A stretch of 57,122 nucleotides of DNA from an uncultured Oscillospiraceae bacterium (GCA_934636305.1 CAKUAM010000002.1:1-57122), one strand, 5' to 3'. Shown: positions 32,922 to 41,461, counted from the stretch's first letter. The notes: generated by a model from the sequence alone, not told the origin. Numbers and translations are program-made.

Positions 32922-34373
32922 TCAATCCTTCAGCGCGGCAAGCGCAGCAACCAGGAAGCGCCACGTCCGCTGCACCGAAGCAATGTCCATCTTCTCCCGC
33001 GTTGTGTGAATTTCCAACAGATTCGGGCCAAAGGACACACAGTCGAGCCCGTCCAGCTGTCCGGCAAACAGACCGCACTCCAGGCCGGCGTGGATGGCCT
33101 CAATTTTCGGTTCGGTGCCGGTCTGCGCCCTGTAGATCTCCACAAGCTTCTCGCGCAGCGGCGATTCGCGGCGGTATTCCCATGCGGGATACGCGCCCTC
33201 AATTGTAAGCTGTCCGCCAAGTCTTGCCGCAAGCGCTGCAAACCGGTCAAGCAGCATCTGCTTCTGGGAGGCAAGAGAACTCCGCACAGAGCTGACCGCA
33301 GACAGCTCCGCAGCCGTTACCTTGAAGATTCCCAGATTGCATGACGTCTGTACAAGGCCGGGGATGTCCATGCTCATGGCTGCAATGCCGTTCGGCACGA
33401 GCAGCAGAAAGTCAATTACCCGCCGTGTGGAGTCTGCGTCCAGCGCAAGCTCCGCCGGTGCGGTCCGTGTCAGCGTCATGGTGATGCCCGGGTCTGCCGC
33501 AGCATATTCCTTCTGGAATGCAGCTTCACACGCGTGGACAGCGGCCTGCGCTGCATCGAGCTGCCCATCATCCAGTGCAAGCTCCGCCTCAGCGGCAAGC
33601 GTAATTGCATTGTCCTTCAGGCCGCCTGCCGCAGACACAATCCGCACATCGCAGGTGCGCTGCAGGGTGTCCAGTACACGCCCCAGCAAAATATTCGCGT
33701 TTGCACGGCCCTTGTTGATCTCCTGTCCGGAGTGGCCGCCGATAAGCCCGGTCACGGTCAGCTTTGCACCTGCACGGCTGCAGCGCTCACTTTGCAGCGG
33801 GATCTGCACGCACGCGCCTGCGCCGCCTGCGCAGCTGATGGTAAAAATGCCCTCGTCCTCAGAGTCGATGTTCAGCATCCGGCGGGCAGAGAGCTGGGAA
33901 AAATCCAGTGCCTGCGCGCCCAGCATGCCGATTTCCTCATCGACGGTAAACACTGCCTCAAGGGCCGGATGGGGCAGGTCCTGGCTGTCCAGCACGGCCA
34001 GCGTCATAGCGACGGCAATGCCGTCGTCGCCGCCGAGCGTTGTCCCTTCGGCCCAGACATATGTGCCGTCCTCGCGCAGCTGCAGCGCGTCCTTTGTGAA
34101 GTCCATCGGGCTGTCCGGCGTTTTTTCCGCAACCATGTCCAGATGGCCCTGCAGAATTACGGCCGGGGCCGATTCATAGCCGGCTGACGCGGGCTTTTTG
34201 ATGATGACATTGTTGCTGCTGTCCTGATAGACCCACAGGCCGCGAGCCTTGGCAAAGGCGACGCAGTAGTCGCTGATGGCCTTGGTGTTGCGGGAGCCGT
34301 GCGGGATTTGTGCCAGATCTTCAAAGTAGTGGAACACGGTCGTTGGTTCCAGATGTTCAAGTACACGATGCAT
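32922..34373 (-). CDS. pepD: Aminoacyl-histidine dipeptidase PepD (M20 family)
   Basis: A cytosolic di-zinc peptidase that cleaves Xaa-His and other dipeptides. 483 residues. Metal and catalytic motifs of the M20C family are visible: ILQGHLDMVAEK (His and Asp), TTLGGDDGIAVAM (bridging Asp), VFTVDEEIGMLGA (catalytic Glu pair) and a C-terminal AIHAGLECGLFA. The dimerisation or lid domain is at about 200-390. It appears to be transcribed alone; a Gly-rich amino-acid salvage role fits a peptide-fermenting anaerobe. Confidence 0.94.
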   Translation of the reverse strand: MHRVLEHLEPTTVFHYFEDLAQIPHGSRNTKAISDYCVAFAKARGLWVYQDSSNNVIIKKPASAGYESAPAVILQGHLDMVAEKTPDSPMDFTKDALQLREDGTYVWAEGTTLGGDDGIAVAMTLAVLDSQDLPHPALEAVFTVDEEIGMLGAQALDFSQLSARRMLNIDSEDEGIFTISCAGGAGACVQIPLQSERCSRAGAKLTVTGLIGGHSGQEINKGRANANILLGRVLDTLQRTCDVRIVSAAGGLKDNAITLAAEAELALDDGQLDAAQAAVHACEAAFQKEYAAADPGITMTLTRTAPAELALDADSTRRVIDFLLLVPNGIAAMSMDIPGLVQTSCNLGIFKVTAAELSAVSSVRSSLASQKQMLLDRFAALAARLGGQLTIEGAYPAWEYRRESPLREKLVEIYRAQTGTEPKIEAIHAGLECGLFAGQLDGLDCVSFGPNLLEIHTTREKMDIASVQRTWRFLVAALAALKD

Positions 34374-34402
34374 GGAATCGATCCTTTCTTTTGATGCTCA
34401 GA

Positions 34403-34435
34403 AATCCGGACGGGCAGAGGCACCGCGTCCGGATT
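34403..34435 (-). terminator. Terminator after the flavodiiron gene
   Basis: AATCCGGACG pairs with CGTCCGGATT around a 13-base loop, nine bases beyond the stop at 34444, then TTC on the minus strand. Confidence 0.55.
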
Positions 34436-34443
34436 GTTGGGTT

Positions 34444-36291
34444 TTAATCGGGCAGCTTTTCAAAGTCGGCTGCGCCGTGCTTGCACAGCGGGCAGATGAA
34501 GTCTGCCGGCAGCTGTTCGCCTTCATAGACGTAGCCGCAGATCTTGCAGACCCAGCCCGTCTGCTTTTTGAGTGCTGCGGGCTTCGGCTTGACATTGGCA
34601 AAGTAGAACGCGTACGTCATGGACGGCACATCCGACAGCACACGTGCCTCGGTCACGTCAGCAAGAAACAGCGTGTGCGTGCCGAGATCAATCATCTGCG
34701 TTACCTTGCCGCTTACGAACGCATTGGTGGAATACGGCAGGTAATACACGCCGTTGGTGGCGCGGGCCATGCCCTTGACACCTGCAAATTTGTCCACGTC
34801 CCGGCCGGACTGGAAGCCATAATGCTGGAACAGGCCGAACGGTGCGTCGGTTGAGAGCATGGAGACGTTGAACACACCGGTCTTGACGATCATGTCGTGT
34901 GTCAGATTTGCCTTGTTCACTGCGATGGAGATGCGCTTGGGCGTGTCGGTCAGCTGCGCTGCGGTGTTGATGATGCAGCCGTTATCCTTCTCCCCATCGC
35001 GGGCAGTCAGAACAAACAGACCATAGGAGAACGAGAAAAATGCATTGTTTTCCACCGGCGCGTCTGCGGTATGCTGCGCAGGCGCCGGGTGCGGCATGGA
35101 ATCAAAGATGGCCTGTGCCATCGCGTCCACCTCTGCCAGTTGGGACTCCTTCAGCGTGGACTTGATTGTAACGGTTTCGTCGAGAATGGTGCAGCCCTTG
35201 AGCTTCTGCAGTTCTGCGCGCATGAGCCCTGCTGCCGTCGGTGCCCAGGAGCCATTTTCCATGAGGGCGATGGTGCGGTTCTGCAGGTTATGGTTCACGA
35301 TATCATGGATCAGATTTTCCATGGTGACGAACATACCGGCGTTATAGGTCGTGGAGATAAAGACCAGATGGCTGGCCCGGAAGCATTCAGAAAGAATATA
35401 GCTCGGATGCGTGACAGAGACGTCGTACATCTGTACATTGCGCACGCCAAGATCCGACAGCTTTGCTGCCAGAACGTTTGCTGCGTTCTCCGTCCCGCCG
35501 TACACGGATGCATATGCAATGACAACGGCCTGATCCTCCGGCGTATATGTCGCCCAGTGGATATACTTATCGAGCAGCCATGCAATATCCTTGCGCCAGA
35601 CCGGGCCATGCAGCGGGCAGATCGTTTCAATCTCCAGTCCGGATGCCTTCTTCAGAAGCGCCTGTACCTGCGTGCCGTATTTGCCGACAATGTTGGTGTA
35701 GTACCGGCGGGCATCAGCCAGCCACTCGGTCCGGAAGTTTACCTCGTCGGCATACAGATTGCCGTTGAGCGCGCCGAAGGTGCCGAAGGCATCGGCGGAG
35801 TACAGCGTTTTCGTTGCAGTATCATAGGACACCATGACCTCCGGCCAGTGCACCATCGGCGCCATGACAAAGGCAAAGGTATGCCTGCCGGTTGTGAGCG
35901 TGTCCATCTCCTTGACGATCTGCACACGGCCGTCCATCTCAAACGTGAAGAAATTCAGCATCATTGTGCGCGTCTTGGCATTGCAGACGATGGTGAGCTC
36001 CGGGTGGCGCAGAACGAGTTCCCCGATGGTTGCGGCGTGATCCGGCTCCATATGCTGCACGATCAGATAGTCGAGCGGACGCCCGGCGAGCACATGATCG
36101 ACGTTTTCGAAGAACAGCCCGCTGACAGATCTGTCGACGGTATCGACCAGCACGGTCTTTTCATCAAGCAGCAGATAGGAGTTATAGCTGACGCCGTTTG
36201 TAAGCGGATATGCGTTTTCGAACAGGTTCAGCCGCCGCTCGCTTGCGCCGACCCAGTAGAGATCCTCTGTCATTTTTTTGACACAGTACAT
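34444..36291 (-). CDS. Four-domain flavodiiron protein (diiron beta-lactamase fold, flavodoxin, flavin reductase, rubredoxin)
   Basis: 615 residues. Residues about 1-250 are a metallo-beta-lactamase-like diiron domain with HMEPDH (His80, Glu82, Asp84), APMVHWPEV (His148), YSADAFGTFG (Asp167) and CPLHGPVW. Residues about 255-395 are a flavodoxin domain (AYASVYGGTENAANVLAAKL). About 420-560 resemble an FMN-binding flavin reductase. The C-terminal 50 form rubredoxin with two CxxC pairs (WVCKICGYVYEG, FICPLCKHG). It reduces oxygen to water (or NO to N2O). Carrying both rubredoxin and flavin reductase domains could let it take electrons directly from NAD(P)H. A Fur-type box overlaps its start region. 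Confidence 0.93.
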   Translation of the reverse strand: MYCVKKMTEDLYWVGASERRLNLFENAYPLTNGVSYNSYLLLDEKTVLVDTVDRSVSGLFFENVDHVLAGRPLDYLIVQHMEPDHAATIGELVLRHPELTIVCNAKTRTMMLNFFTFEMDGRVQIVKEMDTLTTGRHTFAFVMAPMVHWPEVMVSYDTATKTLYSADAFGTFGALNGNLYADEVNFRTEWLADARRYYTNIVGKYGTQVQALLKKASGLEIETICPLHGPVWRKDIAWLLDKYIHWATYTPEDQAVVIAYASVYGGTENAANVLAAKLSDLGVRNVQMYDVSVTHPSYILSECFRASHLVFISTTYNAGMFVTMENLIHDIVNHNLQNRTIALMENGSWAPTAAGLMRAELQKLKGCTILDETVTIKSTLKESQLAEVDAMAQAIFDSMPHPAPAQHTADAPVENNAFFSFSYGLFVLTARDGEKDNGCIINTAAQLTDTPKRISIAVNKANLTHDMIVKTGVFNVSMLSTDAPFGLFQHYGFQSGRDVDKFAGVKGMARATNGVYYLPYSTNAFVSGKVTQMIDLGTHTLFLADVTEARVLSDVPSMTYAFYFANVKPKPAALKKQTGWVCKICGYVYEGEQLPADFICPLCKHGAADFEKLPD

Positions 36292-36314
36292 ATGATCCGA
36301 TTCCTTTCAAATTC

Positions 36315-36336
36315 AATAATGATTTTCATTATTATA
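36315..36336 (-). promoter_or_regulatory. Fur-family operator overlapping the -10 of the flavodiiron gene
   Basis: 36315-36333 is a perfect 8-3-8 inverted repeat, AATAATGA-TTT-TCATTATT, matching 15 of 19 positions of the classical Fur box. On the minus strand -10 TATAAT occupies 36331-36336, so a bound repressor would cover the transcription start. The -35 is poor. Fur, PerR or Zur cannot be told apart by sequence alone. Confidence 0.7.
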
Positions 36337-36394
36337 ACATGAGCAACAGAAAAAAGCTAGTGGTATTTCTATATTTTTGCGCAGATGGAATGAT

Positions 36395-37153
36395 TTATTG
36401 CCGCTCTGCTTTCGGTGCTGTGCTTCCCGGGCGACGATGGAGGAACTCATCAAACGCATCGACTCGCTCGGTCAAGGGCCTGATGGACACGAAGCGGAAG
36501 AAGCCGCCGCGCTTCTGCATCCGATGCCACAGCTTCTGCACATCGATGGCGTCATAGACATTCTTGTCGATTTCTGCGGCCTTTTTCTGCACAACCGTAC
36601 CCAGATGGATCGAGAAGCACAGGTCGATCAGGAAAATTCCAAAGCACACACCGACCACAAACGAGGCCAGCGGGTGCGCCACAAACCACTCTACCAGCAC
36701 GTGCAGGCGCGGATAGAGCAGGAAATAATACGCCAGTGACAGAACGCCCCAGAAAAATGTAAACAGCGGGCAGATAATCCCCTGAATATTACCCCAGCGC
36801 TTGCTGTAATCCCACAGGCGGAGATGGAACCCCTTGAAGCTGACAAGCCCCACGATATACTCCAGCAGTGTCATGGCCAGTGCCATCACGACAAACATCA
36901 CGATATAGTACCAGAAGCTCCCGGAAAACGAACCGAACAGCTGCTGGTCAAGCTCGCTGAGAATGAACAGCAGCACCGTACCGAAGCCATACAGCGGCAG
37001 GCACGGGCCAAAGAGAAAGCCGGGGTTGATCCACTTGCGCTCCGGATTGGAACCGGAAAAAAATCTGCGGAACAGCAGCTCCAGCACCCATCCGCCGACG
37101 GCGCCGAAGAAGAATAAATATAGGATGACCAAAAAGATCTGAAAATTAGACAT
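36395..37153 (-). CDS. Putative ABC-transporter-type membrane protein (PF06541-like)
   Basis: 252 residues with six or so membrane segments. The N-terminal GAVGGWVLELLFRRFF, then NPGFLFGPCLPLYGFGTVLL and LRLWDYSKRWGNIQGIICPLFTFFWG, are the conserved blocks of the putative ABC-transporter type IV (CmpB-like) family; no function is established. The C-terminus is basic and cytoplasmic. It is divergent from the hydrogenase gene, with 147 bases between starts. Confidence 0.8.
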   Translation of the reverse strand: MSNFQIFLVILYLFFFGAVGGWVLELLFRRFFSGSNPERKWINPGFLFGPCLPLYGFGTVLLFILSELDQQLFGSFSGSFWYYIVMFVVMALAMTLLEYIVGLVSFKGFHLRLWDYSKRWGNIQGIICPLFTFFWGVLSLAYYFLLYPRLHVLVEWFVAHPLASFVVGVCFGIFLIDLCFSIHLGTVVQKKAAEIDKNVYDAIDVQKLWHRMQKRGGFFRFVSIRPLTERVDAFDEFLHRRPGSTAPKAERQ

Positions 37154-37239
37154 GGCGTGCTCCTTTTTCTTTTCTGGTAAAAAGCTTACGACATCTCACA
37201 CGCTGTTGTCAAGACTTGGGCAAAAGAAACAAGTGACGT

Positions 37240-37268
37240 TTGAAGCTGGATATGCTATAATTTATAAT
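37240..37268 (+). promoter_or_regulatory. Promoter of the [FeFe] hydrogenase gene
   Basis: -35 TTGAAG, 17-base spacer, -10 TATAAT (37263-37268); another TATAAT at 37256-37261 overlaps the spacer. On the minus strand TTGACA (37207-37212) could be the -35 of the divergent gene, but its -10 is poor. Confidence 0.65.
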
Positions 37269-37300
37269 ACAGTATCATTTGGCACAAAGGAGCAAGCTTT

Positions 37301-38803
37301 ATGCGTGGAATCCCATCACTGATTACAGAGATCCGAAAAAAAGTTTTTACAGAGGTTGCGCGGATGGCCTATTCCGGCGACTATACCGATATGGAGGATA
37401 TTCCGTTTAAAATTGTCCCGGGGCAGAGCCCCCTGCACCGCGAGTCCGTATTTCTCGAGCGCGCCATTGCCGGCGAACGTGTGCGCATGGCCATGGGTCT
37501 GTCCCTGCAGCCGGTACAGACGCGCACGCTCCTGACCGAGGGCATGGATCAGGCTGCCATTGCTGAGCAGTATTACGAGCCGCCGCTCGTCAACATCATC
37601 CCCTATGCCTGCCACGCCTGTCCGACGCGGCAATACCGCGTCAACGAGCTCTGCCAGGGCTGCCTGGCCTCCTCGTGCCAGCGTGTCTGCCCGAAGGGCG
37701 CCATCAAATTTGTCAACGGCAAGAGCCGCATTGACCAGAAACTCTGCATCAAATGCGGCAAATGCGCAAAATCCTGTCCGTATAATGCCATCACCTATCT
37801 TGAGCGTCCCTGTCAGGCCGCCTGCGGCATGGACGCCATTGGTGTCGATGAATACCAGAAGGCAGTGATTGACTACGACCGCTGCGTTTCGTGCGGCCAG
37901 TGCCTTGTCAGCTGCCCGTTCGGCGCGATTGTCGACAAGAGCCAGATCTATCAGGTCATCCGCTCTATGCTTGAAGGCAACGAGGTCGTCGCCATTGTTG
38001 CGCCGTCGTTTGTCGGCCAGTTCGGCAAGGACGTCACGGTGCCGAAGTTCCTGACGGCCATGAAGCAGCTTGGCTTTGCCGATGTTGTGGAGGTTGCCGT
38101 CGGCGCGGATATCTGCACCATTGAGGAGGCACGCGACTTTCTGGAAAAGGTCCCGAATGAGCAGCGCTTCATGGCGACCTCCTGCTGCCCGTCGTGGCGG
38201 ATGATGGCCAGACGGCTGTTCCCGGCAGAGTCCGGCAACATTTCCATGACCTATACGCCGATGGTCTATACTGCGCGGCTTGTCAAGCGGGATCGGCCCA
38301 GCAGCAAGGTCGTTTTCATCGGGCCGTGCGCAGCCAAAAAGCTCGAAGCGATGCAGGCGGATATCCGTACGGATGTTGATTTCGTTCTGACCTATGAGGA
38401 GCTGATGGGCATTTTCGAGGCGAAGGAGATCGACTTCTCCAAGCTGCCGGACAGCCCGGATCTTGACGAGGGCACGCGGGCTGGACGTGGATTCGCCGTC
38501 GCCGGCGGCGTGGCCGCGGCTGTCGAGCAGCTCATCCGCAAGGAGCATCCCGACTGCGAGATCAAGACCCAGCGGGCCGACGGCCTGCGTGAGTGCCGCA
38601 AGCTTCTGATGCTGGCCAAGGCCGGCAAGCTGGACGGTTATCTGCTTGAGGGCATGGCGTGCCCCGGCGGCTGCGTGGCCGGCGCCGGCACCGTAATCTC
38701 GGCGGATACCGCCGCAAAGAAGCTGGCCCAGCATATGACGCAGGCAAGTGCGGACGCGGCCGATGGCAGCCGCTACCGGGATCTTGCCGACCAGCTGAAT
38801 TGA
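37301..38803 (+). CDS. Monomeric [FeFe] hydrogenase, group-B-like, with ferredoxin domains
   Basis: 500 residues. The N-terminal region (about 100-230) has cysteine clusters CHACPTRQYRVNELCQGC, CIKCGKCAKSC and CVSCGQCLVSC for several [4Fe-4S] clusters. The H-cluster domain has the three signatures in group-B-like form: TSCCPSW, GPCAAKK in place of MPCxxKK, and EGMACPGGCVAGAG. The ATG at 37301 has AAAGGAG. Group B enzymes are common in Clostridia. Hydrogen evolution or sensing is likely, but turnover and partner are unknown. No HydE/F/G maturases are in the window. It ends at a 17-base-pair terminator. Confidence 0.9.
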   Translation: MRGIPSLITEIRKKVFTEVARMAYSGDYTDMEDIPFKIVPGQSPLHRESVFLERAIAGERVRMAMGLSLQPVQTRTLLTEGMDQAAIAEQYYEPPLVNIIPYACHACPTRQYRVNELCQGCLASSCQRVCPKGAIKFVNGKSRIDQKLCIKCGKCAKSCPYNAITYLERPCQAACGMDAIGVDEYQKAVIDYDRCVSCGQCLVSCPFGAIVDKSQIYQVIRSMLEGNEVVAIVAPSFVGQFGKDVTVPKFLTAMKQLGFADVVEVAVGADICTIEEARDFLEKVPNEQRFMATSCCPSWRMMARRLFPAESGNISMTYTPMVYTARLVKRDRPSSKVVFIGPCAAKKLEAMQADIRTDVDFVLTYEELMGIFEAKEIDFSKLPDSPDLDEGTRAGRGFAVAGGVAAAVEQLIRKEHPDCEIKTQRADGLRECRKLLMLAKAGKLDGYLLEGMACPGGCVAGAGTVISADTAAKKLAQHMTQASADAADGSRYRDLADQLN

Positions 38804-38818
38804 CGGATACGGATACAG

Positions 38819-38857
38819 AAACGCGCTCTGCCGCAGCCTTGCGGCAGAGCGCGTTTT
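38819..38857. terminator. Terminator after the hydrogenase gene (first of two nearly identical copies)
   Basis: 17-base perfect stem AAACGCGCTCTGCCGCA with its complement, loop GCCT, then TTTT. It differs by one loop base from the copy at 39020-39058. Confidence 0.85.
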
Positions 38858-38950
38858 GAGACTGTCAAAAAACCACGAAAAGGAGTTGGAAGACAGAGCA
38901 GCAGGGGAAGAGTGAAGGGGGCAAAGAGCCCCCTTCGCGTTCAATCAACC

Positions 38951-38983
38951 AGTTTTTCGAACTTTTTCAAAGTTCGAAAAACT
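38951..38983. repeat. Perfect 15-base-pair hairpin in the intergenic block
   Basis: AGTTTTTCGAACTTT and its complement around TTC, inside the block bounded by the two terminator copies. A smaller hairpin, GGGGGC with GCCCCC, lies just before it near 38919-38935. Confidence 0.6.
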
Positions 38984-39019
38984 GTCTCAGCGGGGCGAAA
39001 AGACTTTTTCGACACGCTG

Positions 39020-39058
39020 AAACGCGCTCTGCCGCAGCTTTGCGGCAGAGCGCGTTTT
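39020..39058. terminator. Terminator of the MATE gene (second copy)
   Basis: The same 17-base stem as at 38819, loop GCTT. It lies about ten bases beyond the minus-strand MATE stop. Confidence 0.85.
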
Positions 39059-39068
39059 CTATAAGAGT

Positions 39069-40415
39069 TTACACAAGCGGCAATTCTTCCTTGCGGTTCC
39101 ATCTGCCTGTCCGATAGAACAGAATCGACAGCACCGCTGCGATGCACCAGCCGACCGGCCATGCGCACCAGATACCTGTTGCGCCAAGCGCTGTTTTTGA
39201 GAGAACCAACGCCAGCACCACGCGCAAAATGAGATCTGTGAACGTGGCAATCATGAACTTGCCCATCATCTCGCAGCCGCGCAGCACACCGTCGGCCACC
39301 AGCTTTGCCGAGACGACAAAATAGAACGGTGAAAGAATCCGCAGATACATCACACCGGTTTCCACTGCAGTCGCCGTCGGATTCTCCAGGAACAGGCCCA
39401 GTGCCCAGCGGCCCGCAAAGAAATACAGGACAAACAGCGGCAGACTCAGTATCCACACCAGCCGGAGCCCGGCACCGAAGCCCTCTTTGATGCGCGGCAG
39501 CTTGCCGGCGCCAAGATTCTGTGCCGCGTAGTTGGAAATGCCGTTGCCAAGCGTCGTGAAGGATGTAATGACCAGGTTGTTCAGCTTCACGGCTGCGGAA
39601 TAGCCGGCCATGACGCTTGCACCGAAGCCGTTGATGATGCTTTGGATGACGATATTGCCGATAGAGATGAAGCTCTGCTGCAGAATGCTCGGAACTGCAA
39701 CCATAATAAACTGCTGCAGAATCGTCTTGGAGAAAATGGGGACGGTACCTTCCGTCCGGATACCGTACAGGCGGCGCATAACAACCCAAATTGCCAACAC
39801 ACAGCTGACGCCCTGGCACAGAAATGTTGCCCAGGCCACGCCGGCAACACCCATCCGGAACGCTGTCACAAAGAGGATATCCATGCCGATGTTGGACAGC
39901 GATGAGGCAGCCAGGAACCAGAACGGCGTCTTGGAATCGCCCAGAGCTGAGAAAATACCGGTTGCAATGTTATAGAAGAATACGAACGGCAGACCCCATA
40001 CGTAAATATCCAGATACAGCTTGGAGTCGGCAAAAACCTCCTCCGGTGTGCGGATGAGCCGCAGAAGCGCATCACAGCCGAACAGCCCTGCCAGCATCAG
40101 CACCACGCATACACCGGCGCTTGTAAGCATGGCCGTGTATACGGCCGTTTTCATATGCGTATAATCATGCGCGCCGAAGAAGCGGGAAACAATAACCGAG
40201 CAGGCAATGTTGCACCCGAAGGCGAATGCGATGAAAATCAGTGTAATTTCATAGCTGTTGCCGACGGCGGCCAGCGCATTTTCTCCGATGAATTTGCCTG
40301 CGACAAAGCTGTCGGCAATGTTGTACAGCTGCTGGAACAGAATGCTGGCAAACAGCGGCAGGCAGAACCGCCACAGAACAGAGGATGGTTTACCGACTGT
40401 CAGATCCTTATTCAT
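39069..40415 (-). CDS. MATE-family multidrug efflux protein
   Basis: 448 residues with about twelve membrane segments. N-terminal PSSVLWRFCLPLFASILFQQLYNIADSFVAGKFIGENALAAVG matches the MATE/NorM start, and the second half repeats the pattern (PSILQQSFISIGNIVIQSIINGFG). It exports cationic drugs or metabolites using an ion gradient. The ATG at 40415 has GGGAGG; a longer frame to 40460 has no site. It is divergent from, and shares promoter DNA with, the LysR gene. Confidence 0.93.
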   Translation of the reverse strand: MNKDLTVGKPSSVLWRFCLPLFASILFQQLYNIADSFVAGKFIGENALAAVGNSYEITLIFIAFAFGCNIACSVIVSRFFGAHDYTHMKTAVYTAMLTSAGVCVVLMLAGLFGCDALLRLIRTPEEVFADSKLYLDIYVWGLPFVFFYNIATGIFSALGDSKTPFWFLAASSLSNIGMDILFVTAFRMGVAGVAWATFLCQGVSCVLAIWVVMRRLYGIRTEGTVPIFSKTILQQFIMVAVPSILQQSFISIGNIVIQSIINGFGASVMAGYSAAVKLNNLVITSFTTLGNGISNYAAQNLGAGKLPRIKEGFGAGLRLVWILSLPLFVLYFFAGRWALGLFLENPTATAVETGVMYLRILSPFYFVVSAKLVADGVLRGCEMMGKFMIATFTDLILRVVLALVLSKTALGATGIWCAWPVGWCIAAVLSILFYRTGRWNRKEELPLV

Positions 40416-40490
40416 AGCGTGCCTCCCATGCTGGGCATGCCGATTTTTGCATGAATCCAATCATATCTTGCGCTCTCCTGTCTATCTTTC

Positions 40491-40519
40491 TTGACTTTTG
40501 TACCGCGTGGCATTATAAT
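40491..40519 (+). promoter_or_regulatory. Promoter of the LysR gene, overlapping the MATE promoter
   Basis: Plus strand TTGACT (40491-40496), 17-base spacer, TATAAT (40514-40519). The -10 shares four bases with the opposing -10. Confidence 0.75.
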
Positions 40520-40540
40520 CCCGCATGAGTCATAAGTAAA
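40512..40540 (-). promoter_or_regulatory. Promoter of the MATE gene, overlapping the LysR promoter
   Basis: Minus strand TTTACT (40535-40540), 17-base spacer, TATAAT (40512-40517). Both -10 boxes lie in the palindrome ATTATAAT. Confidence 0.65.
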
Positions 40541-40548
40541 ATATATGA
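40530..40548. promoter_or_regulatory. Candidate LysR operator TCATA-N9-TATGA
   Basis: A 5-9-5 inverted repeat that covers the -35 of the MATE promoter and lies just downstream of the LysR start site. A T-N11-A core can be read inside it. Proposed from position and symmetry only. Confidence 0.45.
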
Positions 40549-40582
40549 ATGATATCACCGCAATATCAAAAAGGAATACTAC

Positions 40583-41461
40583 ATGGTCAGCTACGATTAT
40601 TACCGTATTTTTTATTATGTTGCGCGCTGCCGGAGCTTCACGCAGGCGGCCAGAGAGTTGCTGAGCAGCCAGCCGAATGTTACCCGCGCCATTAAGAATC
40701 TGGAGGCCGAGCTTGGCTGCACGCTGCTGATTCGCTCGCATCGGGGCGTTACGCTGACAGCCGAGGGGGAAAAGCTCTATGAGCATGTCTCGCTGGCTGT
40801 TGAGCAGCTGTCCGCCGGGGAGGAGCTGCTTGCTATGGACAAGGGGCTGCAAAGCGGCACTGTCACCATTGCAGCAACGGAGATTGCGCTCCGCTGCCTG
40901 CTGCTGCCGGTTCTGAAGGCCTTTCGGCTGGCCTATCCCGGCGTGCGCATCCGCGTTCTGAACCTCGTTACGGCGCAGGCATCGGAGGCCATCCGTGATG
41001 GGCTTGCCGATTTTGCGCTTGTCACCGGCCCTGCCGGGGAGCAGCCTGGGGTCTCAGCAAAGACGCTGCGGCAGTTCCAGGAGGTTGCTGTCTGCGGCCC
41101 GGCCTATGCGGTTCTGGCAGAAAAGCCGGTAGAGCTGCATGCGCTGACCAACGTTCCGATGATCGGCCTTGCCGACCGGACACAGACCCACACGTTCTAT
41201 GAAGCACTGTTTGAGCGTGCCGGGCTGCACTATGCACCGGAGATTGAGGCCGCCACGGCGGATCAGATTCTGCCTATGGTCATGGCGAATCTTGGCGTGG
41301 GCTTCGTACCGGAGGAATTTGTCCGTGCAGAGGCCCGGCAGGATAGCTTTCTTGTGCTGGAGCTTGCCCAGCCGCTGCCGCCGCGTGCAATTTTGCTGCT
41401 CAAACGAAAGGGGCAGTCGCTCAGTCTGGCGGCCCGGGCGCTATGTCAGCTGCTGGAGTAA
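40583..41461 (+). CDS. LysR-family transcriptional regulator
   Basis: 292 residues. The N-terminal winged HTH (1-60: YRIFYYVARCRSFTQAARELLSSQPNVTRAIKNLEAELG) is followed by a linker helix and a two-lobed effector domain (GTVTIAATEIALRCLLLPVLKAF onward). Divergent placement beside the MATE pump and the shared promoter suggest it controls that pump and itself. The effector is unknown. Confidence 0.93.
   Translation: MVSYDYYRIFYYVARCRSFTQAARELLSSQPNVTRAIKNLEAELGCTLLIRSHRGVTLTAEGEKLYEHVSLAVEQLSAGEELLAMDKGLQSGTVTIAATEIALRCLLLPVLKAFRLAYPGVRIRVLNLVTAQASEAIRDGLADFALVTGPAGEQPGVSAKTLRQFQEVAVCGPAYAVLAEKPVELHALTNVPMIGLADRTQTHTFYEALFERAGLHYAPEIEAATADQILPMVMANLGVGFVPEEFVRAEARQDSFLVLELAQPLPPRAILLLKRKGQSLSLAARALCQLLE

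Noticed and set aside
38880..38945. Small gene between the hydrogenase and MATE genes
   Set aside because: A GGAG-like site is present but no open frame of useful length follows before stops in all frames; the sequence is dominated by hairpins.
38819..39058. Short CRISPR-like array
   Set aside because: Only two copies, each a self-complementary terminator, with a single 160-base interval; not a repeat-spacer series.
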